Shown piece by piece: positions 1 through 6,874 of a DNA stretch of 17,661 nucleotides. Every line of letters begins with the position of its first letter. The first letter of the stretch is position 1. Made by a program: the position numbers and the translations under genes. Source of the stretch: an uncultured Collinsella sp. (GTDB lineage: Bacteria; Actinomycetota; Coriobacteriia; Coriobacteriales; Coriobacteriaceae); contig CABULX010000042.1 in the NCBI GenBank assembly GCA_902492545.1, forward strand, positions 1-17,661, written 5' to 3'. The notes beneath the pieces were generated by a model. The model was not told the DNA's origin. It searched no databases and saw only the letters and a program-made list of their open reading frames with translations.

Positions 1-1261
1 TGCGCACGATCGCGCCGGCCTCCATAAGGTCGTAGATATAGCCGCGGCGTGTAAGCTCGAGCGCCACAGGCTGGCTCGTGGGATAGACCGACAGCGAGAA
101 CTCGCCGCAGCCGGTGTTGGCGCCCTTGAGCACGCGGGCAGCTTGGACCACGGAGTCGTAGTTGCCGCCCGAGCAGCCGGCGATAACGCCCTGTTGCACG
201 TGCAGCTTGCCGTCGACAATCTTGTCGACCAGGCTAAAGTGCGTCTTGCCCTCGCCGATCTTGGCGGCCTCAAGCTCCACCTCGTGAAGGATGTCCTCGA
301 GGTTTTCGTTGAGCTCGTCGATCTCAAAGCCGTTGGAGGGATGGAATGGCAGCGCGATCATGGGCTTGATGCTCGACAGGTCGACCTCGACGCAGCCGTC
401 GTAGTAGGCGACATCGGCGGGCTTGAGCTCGCGGTAGTCCTCGCCGCGGCCGTGCATGGTCAAAAACGCGTGCGTGTCCTCATCGGTGGCCCAGATGCTC
501 GACAGGCAGGTGGTCTCGGTGGTCATAACGTCGACGCCGTTGCGGTAGTCGGTCGTCATGCTCGCGATGCCGGGGCCCACGAACTCCATGACCTTGTTCT
601 TGACGTAGCCCTTGGCAAAGACGGCGCGGATGATGGCGAGCGCCACGTCGTGCGGGCCGACGCCGGGACGCGGGGCGCCCGTGAGGTAGATGGCGACAAC
701 GCCGGGATAGGCAACATCGTAGGTGTCACGCAGCAGCTGCTTGGCCAACTCGCCGCCGCCCTCGCCCACGGCCATGGTGCCCAGGGCGCCGTAGCGGGTG
801 TGCGAGTCGGAGCCCAAGATCATCTTGCCGCAACCGGCGAAGTTCTCACGCATAAAGGAGTGGATGACGGCGATGTGCGGCGGGACGAAAATGCCGCCGT
901 ACTTCTTGGCAGCCGAGAGACCAAAGACGTGGTCGTCCTCGTTGATGGTGCCGCCCACGGCGCACAGCGAGTTGTGGCAGTTGGTGAGCACGTAGGGCAG
1001 CGGGAACTGCTCCATGCCCGAGGCGCGCGCCGTCTGGATGATGCCGACAAAGGTGATGTCATGGCTCGCCATGGCGTCGAAGCGAATCTTGAGCGCCTCG
1101 GGATCTCCAGACGTATTGTGTGCCTGGAAGATCGAATACGCGATGGTGCCGCGCTTGGCGTCCTCAGGCGTCTGCGTAATGCCGCGCTCGGCAGCCTCGG
1201 CCGCAGGCACGACCTCGCTGCCGCCGCGCAGGTAGATGCCGTCCTCGTACAGCTTAACCAT
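1..1261 (-). CDS. Aconitase-family hydratase (YbhJ-like), 3' end missing
   Basis: The first 420 codons are present; the gene runs off the left edge. Two aconitase-family signatures are visible: SDSHTRYGALG near residue 150 and AGCSGGNYDS with the first cluster-type cysteine at residue 363. The stretch after it (FSLSVYPTSQPVALEL...) aligns with the aconitase segment that precedes the CxxC cluster ligands, and the window ends just before that motif should appear. Family members hydrate or dehydrate hydroxy-acids with a [4Fe-4S] cluster. The N-terminus and the DSHTRYGALGTMAVGEGG region recall the uncharacterised E. coli YbhJ group more than housekeeping aconitase, so the substrate is unknown. 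The ATG at 1261 has GGGAG five bases upstream. A small GC hairpin (1277-1293) lies in the presumed leader. I found no convincing promoter. Family assignment is firm; exact function is not. Confidence 0.85.
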   Translation of the reverse strand, partial: MVKLYEDGIYLRGGSEVVPAAEAAERGITQTPEDAKRGTIAYSIFQAHNTSGDPEALKIRFDAMASHDITFVGIIQTARASGMEQFPLPYVLTNCHNSLCAVGGTINEDDHVFGLSAAKKYGGIFVPPHIAVIHSFMRENFAGCGKMILGSDSHTRYGALGTMAVGEGGGELAKQLLRDTYDVAYPGVVAIYLTGAPRPGVGPHDVALAIIRAVFAKGYVKNKVMEFVGPGIASMTTDYRNGVDVMTTETTCLSSIWATDEDTHAFLTMHGRGEDYRELKPADVAYYDGCVEVDLSSIKPMIALPFHPSNGFEIDELNENLEDILHEVELEAAKIGEGKTHFSLVDKIVDGKLHVQQGVIAGCSGGNYDSVVQAARVLKGANTGCGEFSLSVYPTSQPVALELTRRGYIYDLMEAGAIVR

Positions 1262-1430
1262 ACTGTCTCCCACTCTGCCCGAAAGGCTCGGGCGCATAGC
1301 ATACATTCGTTCAATATCGTGCCATAGAACGGTTGCGAGTGGGTTACGAATCTGCACGTTCACTTTATCTCGGTAAAGCATAGAACGAGCCCGGTGTAGT
1401 GACATCAGACTTGGTGCAAGGAGTGTCCCA

Positions 1431-1484
1431 AAGTGCCGGCACAAAAGGAACGTCCCCAAGTGCCGGCACAAAAGGAACGTCCCC
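1431..1484. repeat. Two exact 27-bp tandem copies with degenerate flanking copies
   Basis: Positions 1431-1457 and 1458-1484 are identical 27-mers. Each contains the perfect palindrome GTGCCGGCAC followed by GGAACGTCCCC. Degenerate partial copies appear to precede (about 1411-1430) and follow (1485-1500). The stretch 1262-1600 has no gene; apart from this repeat and the hairpin at 1501-1566 it shows only a small hairpin at 1277-1293. Palindromic GGGAC/GTCCC-type intergenic repeats of this sort resemble REP-like elements. No transposase is present here. Confidence 0.85.
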
Positions 1485-1500
1485 AAGCGCCAGCCAAAAA

Positions 1501-1566
1501 TGGGAGTGGATAATCCCCCGTTTCTAGCCCTCAAGCGGACCAAAAGTGGGAGATTATCCACTCTCA
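1501..1566. repeat. Imperfect inverted repeat downstream of hspR, possible terminator
   Basis: The left arm 1501-1519 (TGGGAGTGGATAATCCCCC) pairs with 1547-1566 (TGGGAGATTATCCACTCTCA) with only about two mismatches around a loop of roughly 27 bases. Read on the minus strand it lies about 35 bases past the hspR stop and is followed by a short T run, so it could end the heat-shock operon transcript. The sequence also looks like a dispersed palindromic element, and the two roles are compatible. Confidence 0.65.
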
Positions 1567-1600
1567 TATTGTTAGGATTTGCGTCGTAGAGCCGCCGTAA

Positions 1601-2017
1601 CTAAAGATCGGTTCCCGCGCCTAGCAGCTTGCGCATGACTTGCTCGGGGTTGACTGAGCCGTCGCGCGGGGCCAGGGCGGTGATCTTCTTCTGCATCTTG
1701 TACTCGTGCAGCTCGTCCTCGAGCTGGCGCACGCGGGCGCGGAGCTTCTCGTTCTCGCGATCGCGCTCCTCGGCACGCTCCTTCATATCGAGGATGCGCA
1801 CCACGCCGGCGAGGTTGATGCCCTCGTCGGTCAGTTGGTTGATGAGCTCCAGACGCTCAATATCGGCACGCGAATACAGGCGCGTGTTACCGCCCGAGCG
1901 CTGGGGGTTCACCAGGCCCTTGGACTCGTAGACGCGCAGAGTCTGCGGATGCATGCCGGTCAGCTCGGCCGCCACGCTGATCATGTACAGCGGTTTGTTC
2001 CTATTGTCCTCGGCCAT
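1601..2017 (-). CDS. hspR: HspR, MerR-type heat-shock repressor
   Basis: This 138-residue protein has a MerR-type helix-turn-helix at about residues 10-40 (ISVAAELTGMHPQTLRVYES), with the MHPQTLR motif characteristic of HspR. A GINLAGV segment and a charged coiled coil (about 75-110) follow. HspR represses the dnaK operon by binding HAIR inverted repeats and uses DnaK as co-repressor, so chaperone demand relieves repression; that is established for Streptomyces and Mycobacterium and inferred here. It is the last gene of dnaK-grpE-dnaJ-hspR, 72 bases after dnaJ, which gives autoregulation through the operon promoter. The ATG at 2017 is preceded by AAGGGG at nine bases. The intervening 2018-2089 stretch is GC-rich with a GCCCGCGGGC palindrome and no other feature. 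Confidence 0.95.
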   Translation of the reverse strand: MAEDNRNKPLYMISVAAELTGMHPQTLRVYESKGLVNPQRSGGNTRLYSRADIERLELINQLTDEGINLAGVVRILDMKERAEERDRENEKLRARVRQLEDELHEYKMQKKITALAPRDGSVNPEQVMRKLLGAGTDL

Positions 2018-2089
2018 GCTACCTGACCCCTTTCCGTCTCGTTATCGTCCATCATAAGCCCGCGGGCGCGGGCGCGCGCCACGACCGCC

Positions 2090-3055
2090 CTAGAACGTCG
2101 CCTTGTAACGGTTGACCTTCTCGCGATAATCGCGCGTGTCGGCCTCGCGCAGCCTGGTCATGGCATCGCGCTCGTCGTCGGACAGGTTCGTGGGGACCTG
2201 CACCTTGATCTCGACGAGCAGCGCACCCGTGCGGCCGCGATGCTTAACGTCGGGCGCACCCATCTCCTTAAAGCGGAACTTCTTGCCCGTCTGGGTGCCA
2301 GCGGGCACCTTCAGACGAACCGTCGCGCCGCCGGGCGTGGGCACATCCACCGTGCAGCCGAGCGCCGCCTCATAGACCGAGATCGGCACCTCCATGGTCA
2401 CATCGGCACCCTTGCGCTTAAACAGCGGGTGCTCCTCCACATGCGTGGTCACGACCAGGTCGCCGCGCTCGCCTCCGGCAACGCCGTACTCGCCGCGACG
2501 TTTGTAACGCAGCTTGCCTCCGTCGACCGCGCCCGCAGGCACCGAGACCGTAATGGTCTGCTGCTCGCCCGTCGAGGGAATGCGGTAGGTAACCTTGTGC
2601 GTCACGCCGCGAAACGCGTCCTCGGCCGTCACATCGACGGTCAGCGACAGGTCGCCGCCCTTGCGTGCGCGGTTGCGGCCCGCGCCCGCACCGGCAGCAC
2701 CCGCGGCACCGGCAAAGCCCGAGCCCCAGTCGCTGCCCCAGGCGCCGTTGCCGCTGAAGATGCTGTCGAAGATGTCGCCCCAGCCGCTCGCGCCCGCGCC
2801 GGCACCGTAGCCGCCGCCATACGCGCCGCCCGCGCCCGGCATGCCGCCAAACATGAGCATCTGGTCGTACTCTTTGCGCTTCTTCTCGTCCGAAAGCGTC
2901 TCGTAGGCCTCGCTGATCTCCTTAAACTTGGCCTCGTCGCCGCCGGCATCGGGGTGATATTTTTGCGCGAGCTTGCGAAACGCGCTCTTGATCTCTTTGT
3001 CGGAGGCGCTCTTGGATACGCCCAGGATGTCATAGAAGGTTTTGCCTGCAGCCAT
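2090..3055 (-). CDS. dnaJ: DnaJ-type co-chaperone without zinc finger (type II J-protein)
   Basis: This 321-residue protein has an N-terminal J domain (about 1-70) with HPD at residues 34-36, which stimulates the DnaK ATPase. A Gly/Ala-rich linker (about 70-140) follows, then two C-terminal beta-sandwich substrate-binding domains (RGDLVVTTHVEEHPLFKRKG; VPAGTQTGKKFRFKEMG). The four CxxCxGxG repeats of classical DnaJ are absent; the protein has a single cysteine. This is the CbpA/DnaJ2 architecture although the gene sits in the main chaperone operon. I chose ATG 3055, preceded by AGGAGAGGAG with a five-base spacer, over an upstream in-frame ATG at 3112 that would add 19 residues unlike any J domain. 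It lies 108 bases after grpE, behind a strong hairpin. Confidence 0.93.
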   Translation of the reverse strand: MAAGKTFYDILGVSKSASDKEIKSAFRKLAQKYHPDAGGDEAKFKEISEAYETLSDEKKRKEYDQMLMFGGMPGAGGAYGGGYGAGAGASGWGDIFDSIFSGNGAWGSDWGSGFAGAAGAAGAGAGRNRARKGGDLSLTVDVTAEDAFRGVTHKVTYRIPSTGEQQTITVSVPAGAVDGGKLRYKRRGEYGVAGGERGDLVVTTHVEEHPLFKRKGADVTMEVPISVYEAALGCTVDVPTPGGATVRLKVPAGTQTGKKFRFKEMGAPDVKHRGRTGALLVEIKVQVPTNLSDDERDAMTRLREADTRDYREKVNRYKATF

Positions 3056-3128
3056 CGTAGCTCCTCTCCTGTTACGTCCGCCGTCCATGCGGGCGGCGGC
3101 CCATGCTTTCATATGGCACTAGGCCAGA

Positions 3129-3158
3129 AAGGGCCCCGGGTGTTGCCCCGGGGCCCTT
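3129..3158 (-). terminator. Intercistronic grpE-dnaJ hairpin, attenuator or processing site
   Basis: A perfect 12-bp GC-rich stem (3129-3140 with 3147-3158, arm AAGGGCCCCGGG) closes a six-base loop just after the grpE stop. On the minus strand it is followed by TTTCT, a weak U tract. It may act as a partial terminator or a 3'-end stabiliser that lowers dnaJ-hspR expression relative to dnaK-grpE. That role is inferred; the structure is seen directly. Confidence 0.7.
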
Positions 3159-3163
3159 CTCAA

Positions 3164-4006
3164 TTACTCCTCGGTGCTCTCGGCCGTATCGGCCGTAGCA
3201 TCCTCGGGCGCAGCTTCGGGCTCCGGTGCGGGGCGCTTCTCGCCACCGTAGGTCACCGTCACCATCGCGGAACGCAGGATGCGATCCGCCATGCGGTAGC
3301 CCTTCTGGTATACATCGTTGACGGTCTCGTCGTACTGCGATGCGTCCTCGACGCGACCCACGGCCTGATGCTCGAGCGGATCGAACGCCTCGCCCTTGGG
3401 GTCGATGGGCTCAACGCCCTCGTGCGCAAACACATCGAGCAGCTTGGCATGCACCGCGTCGACACCGTCGACGAACTGCTGAAAGTCGTCGGCAAGCTCC
3501 TGGCTGCGGGCATGGTCGATCGCACGCTCGATATCGTCGACCACCGGCAGCAGCGCGGTGACGAGCTTCTCGGTCGCGCGCTCGCGCTCGGCGATGCGCT
3601 CGGTGGCGGTGCGGCGACGGAAGTTCTCCCAGTCGGCCTGCAGACGGGCGGTGCGCTCGGTGGCGTCCTTTGCCTTGTCCTCGGCGGCCTTCTGAGCCTC
3701 TGCCGCAGCATCGAGCTCATTGCGCACGTCGGCAAGCTCTTTCTGAGCCTGCTCGAACTTGAGCTTAAAGTCGTTGTCGGCGGCTTCCTCACCGGCGCGG
3801 ATAGCGGCTTCCACCATCTCGTCCTCGGTCATCGTCGCCTCCTTGTTGGAATCCTCTACTTGGTTCTCGGCAGCCTCGGCGGCCGGGGCCTCGTTGGCCT
3901 CGGTATCGTCAACGGCCTCTACGGGAATCTTCACGTCCTTCTCCTCAGAGTCAACGGGGGCGGCACCAACGGCGGCCGCCTCCGTGCGAGCTTTACGGGC
4001 GGACAT
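3164..4006 (-). CDS. grpE: GrpE nucleotide-exchange factor
   Basis: GrpE releases ADP from DnaK. The protein is 280 residues, longer than the usual ~200. A 75-residue acidic Ala/Glu-rich N-terminal region precedes the long coiled coil (about 80-150, ending ADWENFRRRTATER), and the C-terminal beta domain carries the family motif region (DDFQQFVDGVDAVHAKLLDVFAHEGVEPI near 185-215, then YQKGYRMADRILRSAMVTV near 235-255). An acidic Pro/Glu tail follows. It starts two bases after the dnaK stop, with GAGGA nine bases upstream inside the end of dnaK, so the two are probably translated together. The family assignment is firm; the terminal acidic extensions are low-complexity and probably disordered. 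Confidence 0.96.
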   Translation of the reverse strand: MSARKARTEAAAVGAAPVDSEEKDVKIPVEAVDDTEANEAPAAEAAENQVEDSNKEATMTEDEMVEAAIRAGEEAADNDFKLKFEQAQKELADVRNELDAAAEAQKAAEDKAKDATERTARLQADWENFRRRTATERIAERERATEKLVTALLPVVDDIERAIDHARSQELADDFQQFVDGVDAVHAKLLDVFAHEGVEPIDPKGEAFDPLEHQAVGRVEDASQYDETVNDVYQKGYRMADRILRSAMVTVTYGGEKRPAPEPEAAPEDATADTAESTEE

Positions 4007-4008
4007 GA

Positions 4009-5901
4009 TTATTTGTCCTCGTCGTCCACAACCTCGTAGTCGGCGTCGACAACGTCATCGTCGGCAGGCTGGGCGCCAGCGGCACCGTCGGTCTGCTGCT
4101 GAGCGTCGGCGTAGACAACCTGGGCCAGCTCGTAGGCCACGGACTGCAGGGACTCGCCGGCGGCCTTGATAGCCTCGACGTCAGAGCCCTCGAGCGCCTT
4201 CTTGGCGTCGGCGATAGCGGTCTCGGCCTTGGACTTCACGTCGGCGGAAACCTTGTCGCCCAGCTCGTTGAGGGTCTGCTCGGTGGAGTAGCACAGGCTG
4301 TCGGTCTGGTTGCGGACCTCGACCTCTTCCTTCTGCTTCTTGTCCTCCTCGGCATGAGCCTCGGCGTCCTTGACCATACGATCGACTTCGTCGTCGGACA
4401 GAGCGGTGGAACCAGAAATGGTGATCTGCTGCTCCTTGCCGGTGCCCTTGTCCTTAGCGGAGACCTTGACGATACCGTTGGCGTCGATGTCGAAGGTGAC
4501 CTCGATCTGCGGCACGCCGCGGCGGGCAGCCGGGATGCCGGTCAGTTGGAACTTACCGAGCGACTTGTTGTCGCGGGCAAGCTCGCGCTCGCCCTGGAGC
4601 ACGTTGATCTCGACGCTGGTCTGGTTGTCGGCAGCGGTGGAGTAGACCTCGGTCTTGGAGGTCGGGATCGTGGTGTTGCGGTCGATCATCTTGGTCATGA
4701 TGCCGCCCATGGTCTCGACGCCCAGCGACAGCGGGGTAACGTCGAGCAGCAGGATGCCCTCGACGTCGCCGGTAAGCACGCCGCCCTGGACGGCAGCGCC
4801 GTCGGCAACGACCTCGTCGGGGTTCACGGACATGTTGGGCTGCTTGCCGGTCATGGTCTTGACGAGCTCCTGGACGGCGGGCATACGGGTGGAGCCGCCG
4901 ACGAGGATGACCTCGGTCAGATCGGAGAGCTTAAGCTTGGCGTCGCGCAGGGCGTTGGTGACAGGCTGCTTGCAGCGCTCGAGCAGGTCGCGGGTGATCT
5001 TCTCGAACTCGGCGCGGGTCAGCGTGTAGTTGAGGTGCAGCGGGCCGGACTGGTTCATGGTAATGAACGGCAGGTTGATGGTGGTCTGCTGGGCGGCGGA
5101 GAGCTCCTTCTTGGCGTTCTCGGCAGCCTCCTTCAGACGCTGCAGGGCCATGGGGTCCTGACGCAGGTCGACACCGTTCTCCTGCTGGAACTTATCGGCC
5201 ATCCAGTCGATGACGCGCTGATCCCAGTCGTCGCCGCCCAGGTGGTTGTCGCCCGAGGTGGACAGAACCTCAAACACGCCGTCGGCGAGGTCGAGGATGG
5301 AGACGTCGAAGGTGCCGCCGCCCAGGTCGAAGACCAGGATGCGCTGGTCGGTGCCCTGCTTGTCCAGGCCATAGGCAAGAGCAGCAGCGGTCGGCTCGTT
5401 GACGATACGCTTGACGTTGAGGCCGGCGATCTTACCGGCGTCCTTGGTGGCCTGACGCTGGGCGTCGTTGAAGTAGGCCGGGACGGTGATGACGGCGTCG
5501 GTGACGGTCTCGCCCAGATACTTCTCGGCGTCGGCCTTCATCTTCGCGAGCGTCATGGCGCTCACCTGCTCGGCGGTGTAATCCTTGCCCTCGATGTCGA
5601 CGACGGCACGGCCACCCTGGCCCTCCTTGACCTCATACGGCACGGTCTTGATCTCGGAGGTGCACTCGGAGTACTTGCGGCCCATGAAGCGCTTGATGGA
5701 GAACACGGTGTTCTTGGGGTTGGTGACAGCCTGGTTCTTAGCGGCCTTACCCACGACGCGGTCGCCGTCGGCACGGAAGCCCACGACGGACGGGGTGGTG
5801 CGGTCGCCCTCGGCGTTCACGATAATGGTCGGAGAACCGCCCTCGAGAACGGCCATAGCGGAGTTAGTAGTACCAAGGTCGATACCAAGAATCTTACTCA
5901 T
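4009..5901 (-). CDS. dnaK: DnaK (Hsp70) chaperone
   Basis: This 630-residue ATP-dependent chaperone has the usual length and architecture. The ATPase domain begins GIDLGTTNSAMAVLEGG and includes phosphate-binding LVFDLGGGTFDVSILDLADG near residue 190 and the adenosine-binding VILVGGSTRMPAVQ near 335. The linker DVTPLSLGVET is intact, followed by the substrate-binding beta domain and the helical lid. The C-terminus is acidic and ends DADYEVVDDEDK, matching the EEVD-like acidic tail of bacterial DnaK. It is the first gene of the operon and the presumed co-repressor for HspR. The ATG at 5901 has AGAGGG eight bases upstream. A candidate promoter and HAIR-like half-sites lie 135-210 bases upstream. 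Confidence 0.98.
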   Translation of the reverse strand: MSKILGIDLGTTNSAMAVLEGGSPTIIVNAEGDRTTPSVVGFRADGDRVVGKAAKNQAVTNPKNTVFSIKRFMGRKYSECTSEIKTVPYEVKEGQGGRAVVDIEGKDYTAEQVSAMTLAKMKADAEKYLGETVTDAVITVPAYFNDAQRQATKDAGKIAGLNVKRIVNEPTAAALAYGLDKQGTDQRILVFDLGGGTFDVSILDLADGVFEVLSTSGDNHLGGDDWDQRVIDWMADKFQQENGVDLRQDPMALQRLKEAAENAKKELSAAQQTTINLPFITMNQSGPLHLNYTLTRAEFEKITRDLLERCKQPVTNALRDAKLKLSDLTEVILVGGSTRMPAVQELVKTMTGKQPNMSVNPDEVVADGAAVQGGVLTGDVEGILLLDVTPLSLGVETMGGIMTKMIDRNTTIPTSKTEVYSTAADNQTSVEINVLQGERELARDNKSLGKFQLTGIPAARRGVPQIEVTFDIDANGIVKVSAKDKGTGKEQQITISGSTALSDDEVDRMVKDAEAHAEEDKKQKEEVEVRNQTDSLCYSTEQTLNELGDKVSADVKSKAETAIADAKKALEGSDVEAIKAAGESLQSVAYELAQVVYADAQQQTDGAAGAQPADDDVVDADYEVVDDEDK

Positions 5902-6035
5902 TAGAAATTCCCTCTCTCTTGTGCGTTCGCGCCGACTCGGCGGTCTGCCGCGCGGCGCTTCGGCTTGTCTTTCAGGATGTAGTGTATCCCCTTATGGGCC
6001 GGAATATACAAAATCTAAGTCAATTCATATAAGAT

Positions 6036-6064
6036 TTCTTATCTCTGAGAGTTTAGGTTCTCAA
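6036..6064 (-). promoter_or_regulatory. Candidate dnaK operon promoter
   Basis: On the minus strand a -35 TTGAGA (6059-6064) and -10 TAAGAA (6036-6041) are separated by 17 bases, giving a leader of about 130 nt. The -10 lies within a perfect palindrome, ATAAGA-TT-TCTTAT, at 6029-6042. The -35 overlaps a HAIR-like inverted repeat. The matches to consensus are moderate, and a separate TTGACT further downstream has no good -10 partner. Confidence 0.4.
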
Positions 6065-6111
6065 ATGCGCAGGTAGATGCACTGTTTGAGTTCTCGGTAG
6101 ATCTATTGAGA
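6044..6111. promoter_or_regulatory. Cluster of HAIR-like half-sites, candidate HspR operator
   Basis: TGAGA (6046-6050) and TCTCA (6059-6063) form an inverted repeat with an eight-base spacer. CTCAAA (6060-6065) and TTTGAG (6085-6090) form a second, wider one, and another TTGAG lies at 6106-6110. The known HAIR consensus is CTTGAGT-N7-ACTCAAG. No exact HAIR is present, so this is a candidate only, supported by its position over the predicted dnaK promoter. Confidence 0.35.
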
Positions 6112-6163
6112 TCTATGTAGAGTTGACTGAGGTTTGCGTCCGGGGGTGCCTGGGGGCCGTCTT

Positions 6164-6337
6164 GCGGAAAGTTCATCCCGGTTTGAGCGTGGATTCCGGG
6201 TCGCAGTTTCCGTCTGAAGGCTCAACCGGAAACCGTATCCCGTTTTGAGAGCTGATACCGGGTCGCAGTTTCCTCTAGCGGCCCAACCGGAAACTGCGAC
6301 CCGGTTTTCGGCCAAATAACGGGATGCCCTTTCCGCA
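6164..6337. repeat. Array of six alternating palindrome half-units (REP/BIME-like)
   Basis: Six related half-units alternate in orientation: inverted 6164-6187, forward 6192-6212, inverted 6224-6249, forward 6254-6273, inverted 6285-6311, forward 6318-6337. The forward core is CCGGGTCGCAGTTTCC, identical at 6196-6211 and 6258-6273. The 6257-6273 and 6289-6305 arms form a perfect 17-bp inverted repeat with a 15-base loop. The full units repeat about every 62 bases. It fills much of the non-coding stretch 5902-6558 between dnaK and the ferredoxin gene. Confidence 0.85.
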
Positions 6338-6383
6338 GGCGCGCTCAATAGCTCAATATTTCAAGTCACCTTTAGCTAACATT

Positions 6384-6417
6384 TGCGCAGCTCAACGGCC
6401 CCACCTGCGCATTTTTT
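6384..6417 (+). terminator. Rho-independent terminator-like hairpin with no upstream plus-strand gene
   Basis: The stem TGCGCAG (6384-6390) with CTGCGCA (6405-6411) is followed directly by six T residues (6412-6417). It reads in the plus direction only. No plus-strand coding sequence lies upstream within 5902-6383, so it either ends an unannotated transcript or blocks read-through into the ferredoxin gene. Confidence 0.55.
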
Positions 6418-6469
6418 AGTAAACCTTGGCATACTCGGCGAACGGTATGAAGATGCCGGTCAGAGGGTA

Positions 6470-6497
6470 TTGCAAACGGTCGCTCCCGTGGTATGTT
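6470..6497 (+). promoter_or_regulatory. Candidate ferredoxin promoter
   Basis: A -35 TTGCAA (6470-6475) and -10 TATGTT (6492-6497) are spaced by 16 bases and would give a leader of about 55 nt before the ferredoxin ATG. Both boxes are reasonable sigma-70 matches. Confidence 0.45.
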
Positions 6498-6558
6498 TTT
6501 GCCCGAATCAAACCGGCGCGCATCGCCTGTAGCGTCGGTCAACAGAGAGGAAACTACC

Positions 6559-6744
6559 ATGGCTCATCCCGTAATTGATGCCGACGAGTGCATCGCTTGT
6601 GGCGTTTGCGTCGACTCCTGCCCCGCTGGCGTTCTGGAGCTCCAGGACGTCGCTACCGTCGCTGACGAGGACTCCTGCGTCGCCTGTGGCGCTTGCCAGG
6701 ACGCTTGCCCCGCTGGCGCGATCACCGAGATCGTCGAGGAGTAA
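6559..6744 (+). CDS. 2[4Fe-4S] ferredoxin
   Basis: This 61-residue ferredoxin carries two CxxCxxCxxxCP cluster motifs: C11-C14-C17-C21-P22 and C40-C43-C46-C50-P51. It has the pseudo-twofold symmetry and the length of clostridial-type low-potential electron carriers, which serve pyruvate:ferredoxin oxidoreductase, hydrogenases and similar anaerobic enzymes in the cytoplasm. The ATG at 6559 is preceded by GAGG eight bases upstream and by a candidate promoter at 6470-6497. It is monocistronic, closed by the strong terminator at 6780-6829. The codons favour C and G strongly and repeat heavily between the two halves, as expected from ancient gene duplication. The specific redox partner cannot be told from the window. 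Confidence 0.95.
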   Translation: MAHPVIDADECIACGVCVDSCPAGVLELQDVATVADEDSCVACGACQDACPAGAITEIVEE

Positions 6745-6779
6745 CAACTCCCCCACTTGCACACTCAAAAGTACACCGT

Positions 6780-6829
6780 GCACAAAAAAGGAGGCCTCCG
6801 CATCGCCGCGGAGGCCTCCTTTTTTGTGC
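6780..6829. terminator. Strong bidirectional terminator after the ferredoxin gene
   Basis: Positions 6780-6801 and 6808-6829 are perfect 22-base inverted arms with a six-base loop. A GC-rich core (GGAGGCCTCCGC) is flanked by A6 and T6, so it works as an intrinsic terminator in either direction. In the plus direction it ends the ferredoxin transcript. Confidence 0.92.
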
Positions 6830-6874
6830 GGATAACTAATTTGGCACCGCCGTTGGTTGAACTCGCGCCAGCGA

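Noticed and set aside
143..1327. Long plus-strand open frame opposite the hydratase gene
   Set aside because: It is antisense to a clear aconitase-family gene and has a low-complexity Ala/Val/Gly/His composition typical of the complement of GC-rich coding DNA.
1431..1484. Possible CRISPR array
   Set aside because: There are only two adjacent copies with no spacers between them, so it is a tandem repeat and not a repeat-spacer array.
2240..4039. Long plus-strand open frame opposite dnaJ and grpE
   Set aside because: It spans two real genes on the other strand, has no recognisable domain, and crosses the GC-rich hairpin between them.
4354..5904. Long plus-strand open frame opposite dnaK
   Set aside because: It mirrors the codon positions of dnaK; antisense frames of dnaK are a well-known artefact.
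6103..6348. Minus-strand 81-codon frame between dnaK and the ferredoxin gene
   Set aside because: It translates the palindrome array itself, giving repeated peptide segments. No ribosome-binding site or family was seen, so I treat the region as non-coding repeat.
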